Assembly (NCBI GenBank): GCA_013813435.1
Contig: JACCRS010000035.1
Location: forward strand, 1 to 38,355
DNA length: 38,355 nt
Source: Gemmatimonadales bacterium
GTDB lineage: Bacteria > Gemmatimonadota > Gemmatimonadetes > Gemmatimonadales > GWC2-71-9
Reading direction: 5' to 3'
Part shown: positions 16,288-25,761 of the stretch, piece after piece
How the letters are laid out: each line of letters begins with the position of its first letter
Position numbering within the stretch: the first letter of the stretch is position 1
Position numbers and translations under genes: made by a program
The notes under the pieces: model-generated
The model's input: the letters and a program-made list of their open reading frames with translations, nothing else
The model's database searches: none
Told to the model about the DNA's origin: nothing

Positions 16288-18785
16288 ACCGCGGCTCCGA
16301 TGCCCTGGCGGGCAAAGAAGTCTTCGCACTTGGTGCGGATCTGGGCCCAGCTGCCCAGCACGCGTTCCGCTCGGGGCAGCCCGTTTAGAAGTAAAGGGCC
16401 ATACCGCTTGGTGACGACTCGGCTGTCGAGCAAGATGACCACTCCGGTATCCTGACGGCTTCTGATGAGCCGGCCGAAGCCCTGTTTTAACTTGAGGGCG
16501 GCATGGGGAAGCAGATAGTTCATGAATCCGTCGAACCCCTCCTCGGCGAGACGCTCCAGGCGCGCCGCCGTGATCGGCTCGGAGGGGACTTTGAAAGGTA
16601 GCTTGTTCAAAACCAGGGCACGAAGCGCGCGGCCCGGCACATCGACCCCTTCCCAGAAGGAATCGGTGCCCAGAAGGATGGCATTCTCCAGCTCCCGGAA
16701 GCGTCGCAGCAGGACGTCACGGGGGGACTCACCCTGCACGAGAATAGGCCAGCGATCGCCGAGGCAGAGGCGTAGCTCGTGCGCTGCTCGCCGGAGCGCG
16801 GCGTGACTGGTGAACAGCACGAACATCCCGCCGTCGGAGGCGTATGCCAGATCGGTCACGACCTGCACCACCGCCGCACCGTGCGCCGGCTCATCCTCGC
16901 GGGGCTCCGGAAGATCGTTGGGAACTCCGAAGATGCATTGTGAGGGATAGTCGAAGGGTGACGCGAAGATCTCTCTGACTTTCACCGGTGAGGATTCACC
17001 GCTCAGCCCCAGCCGAGACTCCAGAAAGGCGAACTCACCCGCGGCCGCGAGCGTGGCGCTGGTGAGCACCACCGTACGAAGACGATCGAAGAGCAGCTCA
17101 CGGAGCACGGGAGCCAGATCGAGCGGTACCGCCGAGAGGCCGACGTGCTGGCCACGGGGGCTCCGCTCCATCCACCGCACCGTCGGAGCACCGCCAGAGG
17201 CGGGGCGGAGGGTGCGATTTAGGCCATCGGAGACTGCCTCCAGCCGGCGCAGGACGCCGCGAAGCTCCTGGAGAAGCTGCCCCCGGCGCTCCGTCTCCTC
17301 CGCTTGCGACAGCCGGTCGGCGATAGTCTCGACCGAGTCCCGCAACGACCGGAAGGCGCCCAGCGTCGAATCCAGGTCGAAGCCGAGTCCTTCTCCCCAG
17401 ATCGGATCGCCCGCAAAGCTGTCGTCCAGACGCTGTTGCCCACCACGCAAGTCTTCAAGCCGCTGATGCAGGCGGAGAAAGAGGGCCTCGCTCGAGCGGC
17501 GGGCATCGTTGATCGCAGGAAGCAGCCGCTGCTGTAACAGATCGAGGCTCGCGCGGCTCAGAAGATCGCTGCGGCCCTGAAGCTCGTAGGATAGCGTCGG
17601 TGCCAGACCCCGTCCGCCCCGCTCAAATCGCGCCAGCAGCCTCCGGACCGCTCGACTGGTCACTTGAATGCCGAGGTGATTGGCCGCGACGTCCTCCAGG
17701 TGGTGGGCCTCATCGAGGATCAAACGCTGGTAGGGCGGCAGCACCGCTGCTTCCTGCCAGTTGTCGGTCGTCTGCCGCACCGAGAGGTCGGCGGCGAGCA
17801 GGTGATGATTTACGACTACCACGTCGGCTTCCGCCGCGCGACGCCGCGCCCGAAACAGAAAGCAGCGGTCGAACTCCGAGCACTTGAGCCGGGTGCAGAG
17901 ATCGGGCTCGGCGCTCACCTCATCCCACACCTCGCTGCTCGGGGTAACCGGCAGATCGCTCAACGTCCCATCGGACGTGTGACCCGCCCACTCCGAAATC
18001 CCGATCAACTCGTCCAGCTTCTCCTGCTCGAGGAGGGTTCGTTGAGCCGATACCGCCTGGTGCATGCGGGCCAGGCAGAGATAGTTCCGCCAGCCCTTCA
18101 GCAAGGCAAAGGTGGGAGAGTAGCCGTCTGTGGTGAGCGCCTTCCGCAGCAGCGGGAGGTCCTTGCCCACCAACTGTTCCTGCAGGTTGATGGTGTTGGT
18201 GCTCACTACAGTTCGCTCGCCGTTTGCCCGGGCCCACGCCAGCGCGGGCACCAGGTATGCGAACGACTTCCCTACCCCGGTTCCAGCCTCCAGCAGCTGC
18301 ACGCCCCCGTCGTTGTAGCCGTCCGCGATATGGGCCGCCATGTCGCGCTGACTGCGGCGATCCTCGTAGCGGCGGAGCTGCTTCGCGATCGATCCGTGTT
18401 CTCCGAGGGTATCGACGATATCGAACGGATCTATCGGCGTGGTTGGCCGGTCGCGTGGAACTTCCACGACCATGTAGAGATCGGTTGCGTCGTTGCGCAG
18501 AATGCCAAAGCCCACTCCAGCATCGTGGAGGCCTGCGGCCACGTTAAGATCGGCTGCCGAAGGCTCCAGCACACCGCTGGGATGGTTGTGCAGAAGGACC
18601 TCGCCCCGACGTGCCCCTCCCGGCAGGGCCAGGACCATGTCGGCGGTGCCTCGCGCCACTACCCGGGCAGCAGTGATCACCCCGTCACGATCCATTCCCG
18701 CTACGAACGAAACCTCCCGACCACCAGCGCGTGTTATCTCGTTCGCGAGATAAGCCCGGACGCCCGGTGCTATCCGCTCGCTCAT
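16284..18785 (-). CDS. JAMM metalloprotease-DinG helicase fusion
   Basis: The 833-residue protein joins two domains. Residues 1-110 are a JAB/JAMM domain resembling RadC. Glu24 is followed by HNHPSG with His66 and His68, then Ser76 and Asp79, an exact H-x-H-x7-S-x2-D zinc site. From about residue 125 it is a DinG/XPD superfamily 2 helicase. It has Walker A AGTGVGKS (167-174), four cysteines for a 4Fe-4S cluster (237, 297, 302, 308), DEAH (358-361), VVLTSATL and the C-terminal LGTDSFWEGVDVPG and GFGRLIRS. DinG enzymes unwind DNA and R-loops; many carry an N-terminal exonuclease instead. Its ATG follows the Tat-protein stop by seven bases. Confidence 0.92.
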   Translation of the reverse strand: MSERIAPGVRAYLANEITRAGGREVSFVAGMDRDGVITAARVVARGTADMVLALPGGARRGEVLLHNHPSGVLEPSAADLNVAAGLHDAGVGFGILRNDATDLYMVVEVPRDRPTTPIDPFDIVDTLGEHGSIAKQLRRYEDRRSQRDMAAHIADGYNDGGVQLLEAGTGVGKSFAYLVPALAWARANGERTVVSTNTINLQEQLVGKDLPLLRKALTTDGYSPTFALLKGWRNYLCLARMHQAVSAQRTLLEQEKLDELIGISEWAGHTSDGTLSDLPVTPSSEVWDEVSAEPDLCTRLKCSEFDRCFLFRARRRAAEADVVVVNHHLLAADLSVRQTTDNWQEAAVLPPYQRLILDEAHHLEDVAANHLGIQVTSRAVRRLLARFERGGRGLAPTLSYELQGRSDLLSRASLDLLQQRLLPAINDARRSSEALFLRLHQRLEDLRGGQQRLDDSFAGDPIWGEGLGFDLDSTLGAFRSLRDSVETIADRLSQAEETERRGQLLQELRGVLRRLEAVSDGLNRTLRPASGGAPTVRWMERSPRGQHVGLSAVPLDLAPVLRELLFDRLRTVVLTSATLAAAGEFAFLESRLGLSGESSPVKVREIFASPFDYPSQCIFGVPNDLPEPREDEPAHGAAVVQVVTDLAYASDGGMFVLFTSHAALRRAAHELRLCLGDRWPILVQGESPRDVLLRRFRELENAILLGTDSFWEGVDVPGRALRALVLNKLPFKVPSEPITAARLERLAEEGFDGFMNYLLPHAALKLKQGFGRLIRSRQDTGVVILLDSRVVTKRYGPLLLNGLPRAERVLGSWAQIRTKCEDFFARQGIGAAV

Positions 18786-18792
18786 GGGGAAG

Positions 18793-20082
18793 TCACGTCT
18801 TCAGCTCCTTCTTCTTGGCTGCGGGGAACAACACGTTATTCAGAATCAGCCGGTACCCCGGCGAGTGCGGATGCAGTGAAAGATCGGTAGGTGCGTCGCC
18901 GATCTGGTGCTGCGGATCTTCCGGGTCGTGGCCCCCGAAGAAGGTCCAGGTGCCTTGCCCACGCTCTCCGTGGATGTACTTGACCCACGAGGCGCCGGGC
19001 TCTTCGGCCAGGACGGTTACACCCGGCTTCAGGGTCTTGCGGGTGAACGAGGTGGTGAGACCGTAGAAGTCGGGTATCACCTGGCGGTGGTTCTGCACCA
19101 GCATCGTTGCTACCGGATCGATCTTGGCGCTGAAGTTGAACAAAGTGTACGAGCCGAGTGGCTGACGCCGCTCAGGCGAGTTCACCTGATGACCGTCGAT
19201 GTCAGAATACACCGGGGTGGTGGGGCTTAGCTCCAACCGCGCATTGCGGAAGGCGAACGCTCGATCCCATTTCATCCGGGCAGTGGCATTGGGATCCATC
19301 GGATCGCCGTCGGCATACGAGGCTGCGATGTCATTGCCATCGGCGGCGAGCGTAAGATCTAGCGTCTCGGTGGCGGTGCACATTGCGAAAAGAAAGCCAC
19401 CTTTCTCGACGAAATCCGAAATGGCCACCGCAACCGCCCGCTTCAGTGCCGGTACGGAGGGAAGGCCCAGCGATCGCGCCATGGCTCTGTTGCGCTCCAC
19501 CATCTCGACCAGCCAAGCCGAGCCAGCGTAGTTAAGAAAGAACTTGGAGTATTGACCGGTGAAGTCCTCGTGGTGGAGATGGAGCCAGTCGTAGGTCTTC
19601 AGTTTTTGGCCCAGCACTTCGGCGTCCCAGACCTTCTCGAACTCGATGCCGGCATAATTCAGTGCCATGGTGACCGCATCATCCCACGGCGGGGCATTGG
19701 GTGGCGCATAGACCGCCACCTTGGGGGGCTTTTCCAAAGGCACCGCGTCCATGTTGCCATTCCGAAGCCCGCCCCGGATCTGCACCAGCTGACTGTCGTC
19801 TACCGGTTCCACCATGACCCCCGCCAAGGCGGCGTCGCGAGCTGTCCCAGCATCGCTCGGCAGCAGAAACGCCCCACTGCGGTAGTTCAGGAACCATTCG
19901 GCCTTCACACCCCGTTTGAGCGCCCGATACGCAACCCCGTATGCTTTCAGGTGGTCGGTCTGCGAATCATCCATCGGTATCAAGAGCCAGGCAGCCGTTG
20001 GCCAAGGTCCCAGCCAGGAGCGGGCGGGGTACAACGCCGCCAGACCGGCGCCGGCCCGGGAGACAAACTGGCGCCGTTTCAT
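18793..20082 (-). CDS. Tat-exported GATase-like protein (often labelled asparagine synthetase B)
   Basis: This 429-residue protein has a twin-arginine signal (KRRQFVSRAGAGLAAL). Relatives next to TPR genes are often named asparagine synthetase B, but I see neither the Cys2 amidotransferase start nor the SGGLDST PP-loop, so that name does not fit. Residues 120-240 read like a glutamine amidotransferase-1 or ThuA-type Rossmann fold. They include KVAVYAPPNAPPWDD, YDWLHLHHEDFTGQ and VEKGGFLFAMCTATE, with Cys235 at the nucleophile-elbow position. The C-terminal part has NFSAKIDPVATML and TWTFFGGHDPED. It is probably a periplasmic soluble protein. The ATG overlaps the TPR gene stop by four bases. 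Confidence 0.75.
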   Translation of the reverse strand: MKRRQFVSRAGAGLAALYPARSWLGPWPTAAWLLIPMDDSQTDHLKAYGVAYRALKRGVKAEWFLNYRSGAFLLPSDAGTARDAALAGVMVEPVDDSQLVQIRGGLRNGNMDAVPLEKPPKVAVYAPPNAPPWDDAVTMALNYAGIEFEKVWDAEVLGQKLKTYDWLHLHHEDFTGQYSKFFLNYAGSAWLVEMVERNRAMARSLGLPSVPALKRAVAVAISDFVEKGGFLFAMCTATETLDLTLAADGNDIAASYADGDPMDPNATARMKWDRAFAFRNARLELSPTTPVYSDIDGHQVNSPERRQPLGSYTLFNFSAKIDPVATMLVQNHRQVIPDFYGLTTSFTRKTLKPGVTVLAEEPGASWVKYIHGERGQGTWTFFGGHDPEDPQHQIGDAPTDLSLHPHSPGYRLILNNVLFPAAKKKELKT

Positions 20083-21812
20083 GTTCGCGGCACAGCTCCG
20101 CGTGCCTCATCGAGCTTACGCCGCGCCTGAGGTACGAGGGCGCTTTGAGGGTAATCAAGAATGAGATGCTCCAGCACCTGGACCGCCTCGGCCTCCCGTC
20201 GGGCCGAGATCAGCACATCGGCTAACGCGAGGTTCGCCGCCGGCGCGGTTACTGGGGCCTCCTTTACAGCGGCTGCCCGCAGCAGCCGTTCCGCATCGGC
20301 CGGCTTTCCCGACGCTGCCGAGAGTCGCCCGGCCAGCAGGTGCAACTCGGCCCCGCCCTGTCGAGCCGGTAGGTGAGCCGCCACCCGCTCGAGTTTTCCG
20401 ATGGCGTCAGCGGTGTCGCCCCGCTCCAACTGGAGCAGCGCACTGCCGAGCTCCGGCAGGCTGTCGCGCTCCAGAGGCTGCAGCAGAGCGAGGAACGCCG
20501 TACGGAGGGTCGCCTCCGACCGGTCGCCCGCGTAGGGACCCGCCGCCTTGAACAGATCGACTGCGCCTCGGACATCACCCCGGTACAATCGGATTCGCCC
20601 ACTCAGCGCCAGACCCTCCACGCTGCTGTCCGGGGCGATAGCCGAATCAGCTCGCACCAGATCACCCGACCTCATCCAGCCGAGGGCGAGGCCCCGGCGC
20701 AGGTGATCGTACTCGTCGGCCGAGAGTTTCGGTTGGAGCTGCCCCAGCCGCTCTGCCGCCTGATCCAGTTTCCCCTCGCTGATGAGCACGCTCACCAAAG
20801 TCGTGGCCGCGTCGGAGGCGACTGATGAGGGCGCGGCTTGGTCGTCGGTCAGACCAGCCAGCATCCGGCGGGCGCCCGCTCTGTCGCCCGACGCAGTGTA
20901 GGCCTGCGCCGCCTCCAGGCGAAGACGCGACGCTTGCGCTTCCGGCGAGCGTTCGGCGAGCGCCTCGAGCACTAGCCCCTGAGCCTGCTTGGCCTCCGAA
21001 CCACGCAGCATCTTGAGTTGGTCCAGCAGCGACCGGAGTACGGCGATGGCTTGAACCCGATCGGCGGGTAGTGCCGGGGCCAGGGTGCGAGCTGCACCCA
21101 GTGGATCACCCCAGTGGGCCCGTAGATCGGCCTCGATGCGCCGCGAGACCAGGTCGGTCTCACCACCAAGCAGGCGGAGAAGATGGTCGCGGGCAGGAGG
21201 GGGGGCCTGGCTGACGGTCGCCACGGCGGTGGCGCGATAGCCGGGCAGCCGGCGAACTGCCAGGAGCCATTCGCGGAGCGCGACGGTGTAGTCCCCTTCC
21301 GAGAGAGACAGCTGCGCCATCTCGGCGGCCATCGCGTCGGGCCGTCCCAGCCGTTCCCGGCCCCTGAGATACGCCGCCCTGGCCCCGGCCCTATTCTGCC
21401 TGCCGAGCTCGGCGGCACCCCACTCGCGGTAGGGGGCCTCTTCGGTGGGGGCGCTCCGCGCCCAACGCTCCGCCGTGGCGCGTACGCTGTCCGACTGATC
21501 AGTGGCGGCCCAGGCACGGAGCGCCACACCGTACACTGCCGAGCTCGAGGGCGCTGCCTCGAGCGCTGCCCGCACCGCCGGCAGGATGTCGGCGCCCTGG
21601 TTCAAGGGCAGCAGAGAGCGCTCCAAACCCAGAAGGGCGGAAACATCAGCAGGTCGGTTGGTCAGCACCGCTCGGTATGCCGCGGCGGCCCCGGCGTAGT
21701 CACCCCGCCGCTCGAGATCAAAAGCGCGAGTCATCCCGGGCTGCTGCGACCACACAGGGACGGGCAGCAGAAGTAGCACGCTCCATATGGCTGGGACAAG
21801 ACGCAGGCACAT
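20079..21812 (-). CDS. Secreted TPR-repeat protein
   Basis: The 577-residue protein starts at ATG 21812 with GAGG eight bases upstream; extending to 21905 would only re-read the DUF4175 gene. The signal peptide (LVPAIWSVLLLLPVPVWS) leads to a periplasmic helical solenoid. Several 34-residue TPR-like units are recognisable, for example GDYAGAAAAYRAVLTNRPADV near the N-terminus and AEAVQVLEHLILDYPQSALV at the C-terminus. The middle is Ala/Leu/Arg-rich and more degenerate. TPR proteins act as scaffolds. The tight coupling to DUF4175 and the Tat protein suggests a shared envelope complex. Confidence 0.82.
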   Translation of the reverse strand: MCLRLVPAIWSVLLLLPVPVWSQQPGMTRAFDLERRGDYAGAAAAYRAVLTNRPADVSALLGLERSLLPLNQGADILPAVRAALEAAPSSSAVYGVALRAWAATDQSDSVRATAERWARSAPTEEAPYREWGAAELGRQNRAGARAAYLRGRERLGRPDAMAAEMAQLSLSEGDYTVALREWLLAVRRLPGYRATAVATVSQAPPPARDHLLRLLGGETDLVSRRIEADLRAHWGDPLGAARTLAPALPADRVQAIAVLRSLLDQLKMLRGSEAKQAQGLVLEALAERSPEAQASRLRLEAAQAYTASGDRAGARRMLAGLTDDQAAPSSVASDAATTLVSVLISEGKLDQAAERLGQLQPKLSADEYDHLRRGLALGWMRSGDLVRADSAIAPDSSVEGLALSGRIRLYRGDVRGAVDLFKAAGPYAGDRSEATLRTAFLALLQPLERDSLPELGSALLQLERGDTADAIGKLERVAAHLPARQGGAELHLLAGRLSAASGKPADAERLLRAAAVKEAPVTAPAANLALADVLISARREAEAVQVLEHLILDYPQSALVPQARRKLDEARGAVPRT

Positions 21813-21817
21813 GAGGA

Positions 21818-24800
21818 TTACCTCGCGGAGGGCTGGGACAGGCGGCGAAAGTAATCTACCACCAGCCGCCGTTCCTCCGGAGAGAGCTGCTGGAGCTCCT
21901 CCCACGTGGGCACCCTCAGTCTGCGATGTTCGTCTTCCAACCTTGCTCTTAGTGCTGGCGGAAGACGGATGCTGTCGCCGCTGGCGGTACTGCTCTGCCG
22001 TTCCTTCTTCTCGTCCTCCTCCCGTCCCTGGAGTGTGCGCCCGGCGTCGAGCATTCGGCGGAAGAGCCGCTGCTGCCGCTCCACTGTCTGGCGCTCCAGC
22101 CGTCCAGCCTCCAGTCTGCGAGAGAGCTGCGCCGCCTCGTCGGCCATTTCACCGGCGCCGGGGATACTGCCCTCTCCCCGCATCTTTTCCAGCTCCTGCG
22201 CCATGGCCCGCTGCTTAGCCGCCAGCCTTTGCAGCTGCTCCCTGATGGCACCGCTGCCCGCCATCGGCAGCATTCCAGCTCCCTGCTGTCCGAGACCGCC
22301 CTGTTGTTGGGCCAGCTGAGCCAGCCGCTCCAGCGTTTCCGCCAGACCCGACCCGGACTGAGAGCCGGACACATCTCCCCGGGCTCGAAGCAACTGGTGT
22401 GCTGCCGCGTTCAGCCCGTCGACTGCCTCGCCGGCCTGCTCCGCCGCTTCCCGGCTGTTGGGGGAGGCCGAGGAGATCGCCTCGCGAGTCTGCTGCATTC
22501 GCATCTGGGCGGCTCCGAGAGCCGCGCCGATTTGAGGAGGAACCAGAGCATTTTTACCGCCTGCTTGCCTCACTTGATCCAGAACCTTCTGAACGCCTTC
22601 CTCAATCGCTGCCTGCTCGCCGCGGGTCGATGCATCGGGAGGTCCACCCTCGCGCAGCTGCTCCTGCACCTGAAGCTGGCGTTGGGCCAGGCGGCTGGTT
22701 TCGCTCAAGGCCTGGTCAATGGCTTGAACCACCTCTTTACGCCATTCCTGCTGCATCTCCTGACGCCGGCTTTGCAGTTGATCACCCAAAGGGGCGAGTG
22801 AGCGTGAGGCCTCTTCTCCCTGCTGCCTTGCCTTGGGGCGCTGGCCCTGTTGAGCCGACCGGGCCGCCTGCTGCATCTGCTGGGCGGCCTTGCCGGCCTG
22901 CTGCGCCAAATCCTTCAACCCGGACTGACTTCCCTCCGAGGCAGCGTCCCTGGATATCTTGTCCAGCGCCCTTGCCATGGAATCGGTTCTAGCGGCAAGC
23001 TGGCGTTCCGCCAGTGCCGAGCGAGCGCTATCAGCAGCGGCAACCTGCTGGTTCCACTCCCGTTGCTCGCGCGCCAGCTCCTTTGATTCCTGACTCAAGT
23101 TGGCGAGATCACCTTCCAGCGCGGCACGCCGGAAGAGCTCACGGCTGCGCTCCAGTGCTTCTCGGAGCTGTTTCTGCGCTTCCGCCAACTGCTCCAGTGC
23201 GAGCTTGGTGCGTTCGGCGTCCAGATCTTTCAGGGCCTGCTGCAGGCCGGCAAGCTTTTCCCGAAGCTCGGGTGAGAGCGCGCGCTCAAGCTGAGCTCGG
23301 ATTTCGGAGAGCTGCCGCTGCCAGGCTGTGTCGCTCATTCCGGCGGCATCGGCGCTGCGGCGGAGTGCATCCAGCGACTTTTCCAGCGATTCGGCTTGCC
23401 GGATCAGCTCTTCCTGCGACTTGGCCGCTCCCTCTGCCCGCTGAGCCTCCTCATACGAAAGCGACTCCTCGTCCTTGGTGCCCAGCCCGCCGGCCGGGCG
23501 GGACCGCTCCCGCGCCAGGTCATCCGTCTGCCGCTCAACCCGCTTGCTGGCCTCGGTAATGGAGTCGAGTCGGCCGGCGATCGCTTCAGTAGCTTCGCGT
23601 TGCGCTGCTCTTACCTCGCTCATCGTTGGCAGACGCAGGACGAACTCACGCGAGCGGCCCGACTGACCTCGGGGTGTGTTGTCTCTGACGGTTGCGAAGT
23701 ACCGCACCGTATCGCCCGGCAGGAGACCGCGCCGGTTCAGGTCAAGAGTGTAAGTGAGAATCGCACGATCAGGACGCTCTACCGGCACCGATACGATGTC
23801 GCGCCGCGAAGAATCGACCAGGCCGAACCGACTGATTCGGCGGCTCTCCACGGTGATGGCCGTGATGCTGTGGTCGTCCCGGGCGTCGATGACCAGCGGC
23901 ATCAAGAGGCTCACGGGAGCGAGCGTGTCCGCACCAGGTACCGGGATCTCCACCAGGGGAGCGCTGTCGGGCACCAGCCGGATGGACAGCCGGACTGAAT
24001 CTCCCGCGAGAGGCGCTCCAGTGGCAGTGAGCAGTTGCAGGCCGTAGTCGCCAGAGCGGCGCGGTGCGAAGGTGCCGCTGAAACGGGTCTCCGCTACCTC
24101 CAGCGTCTCCGCCTCGTCCCTGGTTTTCCAGGCTGCAGCTGCAAGGCGTGCAGTGGCCTCCCCCCGCGTCTCGAGCCGCGTGCCGACCGGCAGGATGAGA
24201 GTATCACCACTGGTAGGCACCGGCTCACTATCGAGGCCCAGATACGCGGGATACCGCGCAATCACGCTCAGCGAGCCGAGAAAGGCCGGCAGCCGCACTC
24301 GCACCATGACAGTGTCGGAAGAGCGCCCCCCGCTGGTTAGACGGACGAACAGGTCACTCTGAAGAGGCGGAGTCGAAATCCGGGCGCGGCCAACAGAGTC
24401 GAGGCGAACTCCTTGGGCCTTCCAGGCCTCGCCCGGTGAGCGCAACCATAACATTGCCGCCGTGCGACCCAAGGCCTCGAGGTGCAACTCCACCGGTTGC
24501 CCGCGGTCTACCAGGTGCTGGCCGGCGCGGATCCGCACCGGTGCCATCGTGGCTTCCCACGCCCGCTTCGGATGCCACAGCGCCGCCGCAGGCCCCTGCG
24601 CCGGCCCTGCCGAGGTAAACGCCACGGCGCCCGCTGCCAGACATAGCAGCCCCGCGACTGAAATCCTTCGCACTGGCCGGGCGATCGGTTCCACTGCGGT
24701 GCCGCCTCGCCGTGCCACGTCCTCCGCCTGAGACCTGTCGGCCAGCTCAAGCAGTTCGCCGCTGGTGCCGGACGCAGCCGTATCCAGAAGTGAGGTGAGA

Positions 24801-25096
24801 GTGCCCCGTCGCCATGCGCCAAGCTCTTCCAGGCCCCGCGCCAAGCTGATGGTTGAGAGCCGACTCTGCGCCAGCCAGGCCAGGTACGCCACGCAAAAGA
24901 AGCTCAACAGAGCCATCACCCAGGCAAGCAGCACCCAGTAGGGCGCGCTGAACCAACCGAGCCGGACGGTCCAGGACCAGGCACCGAGCAACACGGCCAC
25001 CGTCCCGACCCCCAAGGTTGCCCAGCCCATGCCGCTGCGGGCTCTGAGAGGTCGGGCGAGCCGTTGCAGTTCGCTGTGGGTGGCGGGTGCCGTCAC
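21818..25096 (-). CDS. DUF4175-like large membrane protein
   Basis: This 1092-residue protein starts at a GTG overlapping the DUF4159 stop (GTGA). Two membrane spans (about residues 24-44 and 52-75) and a third hydrophobic segment (147-164) lead into beta-rich immunoglobulin-like periplasmic domains (about 180-490). A long Gln/Glu/Arg-rich coiled coil (about 500-800) follows, then a Gln/Gly-rich tail with GGLGQQGAG. The order matches DUF4175 proteins, which have no known function and often lie with DUF4159, MoxR and DUF58 genes. I find no catalytic motif, so a structural or force-bearing envelope role is plausible but inferred. Confidence 0.8.
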   Translation of the reverse strand: MTAPATHSELQRLARPLRARSGMGWATLGVGTVAVLLGAWSWTVRLGWFSAPYWVLLAWVMALLSFFCVAYLAWLAQSRLSTISLARGLEELGAWRRGTLTSLLDTAASGTSGELLELADRSQAEDVARRGGTAVEPIARPVRRISVAGLLCLAAGAVAFTSAGPAQGPAAALWHPKRAWEATMAPVRIRAGQHLVDRGQPVELHLEALGRTAAMLWLRSPGEAWKAQGVRLDSVGRARISTPPLQSDLFVRLTSGGRSSDTVMVRVRLPAFLGSLSVIARYPAYLGLDSEPVPTSGDTLILPVGTRLETRGEATARLAAAAWKTRDEAETLEVAETRFSGTFAPRRSGDYGLQLLTATGAPLAGDSVRLSIRLVPDSAPLVEIPVPGADTLAPVSLLMPLVIDARDDHSITAITVESRRISRFGLVDSSRRDIVSVPVERPDRAILTYTLDLNRRGLLPGDTVRYFATVRDNTPRGQSGRSREFVLRLPTMSEVRAAQREATEAIAGRLDSITEASKRVERQTDDLARERSRPAGGLGTKDEESLSYEEAQRAEGAAKSQEELIRQAESLEKSLDALRRSADAAGMSDTAWQRQLSEIRAQLERALSPELREKLAGLQQALKDLDAERTKLALEQLAEAQKQLREALERSRELFRRAALEGDLANLSQESKELAREQREWNQQVAAADSARSALAERQLAARTDSMARALDKISRDAASEGSQSGLKDLAQQAGKAAQQMQQAARSAQQGQRPKARQQGEEASRSLAPLGDQLQSRRQEMQQEWRKEVVQAIDQALSETSRLAQRQLQVQEQLREGGPPDASTRGEQAAIEEGVQKVLDQVRQAGGKNALVPPQIGAALGAAQMRMQQTREAISSASPNSREAAEQAGEAVDGLNAAAHQLLRARGDVSGSQSGSGLAETLERLAQLAQQQGGLGQQGAGMLPMAGSGAIREQLQRLAAKQRAMAQELEKMRGEGSIPGAGEMADEAAQLSRRLEAGRLERQTVERQQRLFRRMLDAGRTLQGREEDEKKERQSSTASGDSIRLPPALRARLEDEHRRLRVPTWEELQQLSPEERRLVVDYFRRLSQPSAR

Positions 25097-25761
25097 CCGC
25101 CGAATCCCACTGCGTAGCTGAAGAGATTCACGCCCATTCGAAGGGCTGCCTCGCGCTTATCCCGGGGGTCGTTGTGCACCTGCGGGTCCTCCCAGCCATC
25201 GCCGAGATCGGTCTGGTACGAGTAATACACTACGAGCCGGCCTTCCAGGAAGATGCCGAACCCCTGCCCCGGCTTGTCGTCGTGGGCGTGAATCTTCGGC
25301 ACTCCTTTGGGAAAGTCGTAAACCAGGTGATAGATCGGGTGGTCCAGGGGAACCTCGACCAGCGGCTGATCGGGGAAGAGCCGGGCCAGCTCTCGCCGGA
25401 TCGAGACATCCATACCGTAGTTGTCGTCGGCGTGGAGAAATCCTCCCTGCTGCAGATATCTCCGGAGGGTAAGAAGGTCACGGTCGCTCCAATGCACATT
25501 GCCGTGCCCCGTCATGTAGAGATAGGGAACGGTCCAGAGCTCGTCGTCGCCCAGAGTAACGACCTTTTCCGTAGCGTCGACCCGCAGAGAGGTACGGCTT
25601 CTGATGGCGGAGAGCAGGTTCGGGAGGCTCGACGGGTTGGCGTACCAGTCGCCCCCACCGTCATAATGGAGGCGTCCGATCGTCATGACCGGATCAGGAT
25701 CGACCGTCACGGGAGGCCCCCCGCCGGCGATGCCCAGGACCAGGACCATCCGTGGTATCAC
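25093..25761 (-). CDS. DUF4159 protein
   Basis: The 222-residue protein starts at a GTG overlapping the rsmI stop (GTGA at 25761-25758); ATG at 25749 is an alternative. A short hydrophobic N-terminus could be a signal peptide. DUF4159 hallmarks are present: RLHYDGGGDWY near residue 30, PYLYMTGHGN (79-88), GGFLHADDNYG (106-116) and a late GVNLFSYAVG. The fold is related to glutamine amidotransferase-1 or ThuA proteins, but the nucleophile position holds Asp rather than Cys, so amidotransferase activity is unlikely. It is coupled to DUF4175 downstream. Confidence 0.85.
   Translation of the reverse strand: MIPRMVLVLGIAGGGPPVTVDPDPVMTIGRLHYDGGGDWYANPSSLPNLLSAIRSRTSLRVDATEKVVTLGDDELWTVPYLYMTGHGNVHWSDRDLLTLRRYLQQGGFLHADDNYGMDVSIRRELARLFPDQPLVEVPLDHPIYHLVYDFPKGVPKIHAHDDKPGQGFGIFLEGRLVVYYSYQTDLGDGWEDPQVHNDPRDKREAALRMGVNLFSYAVGFGG

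Noticed and set aside
20079-25096. Large plus-strand ORFs across the TPR and DUF4175 genes
   Set aside because: They are shadows of GC-rich genes on the other strand, Arg/Pro-rich and without family motifs.
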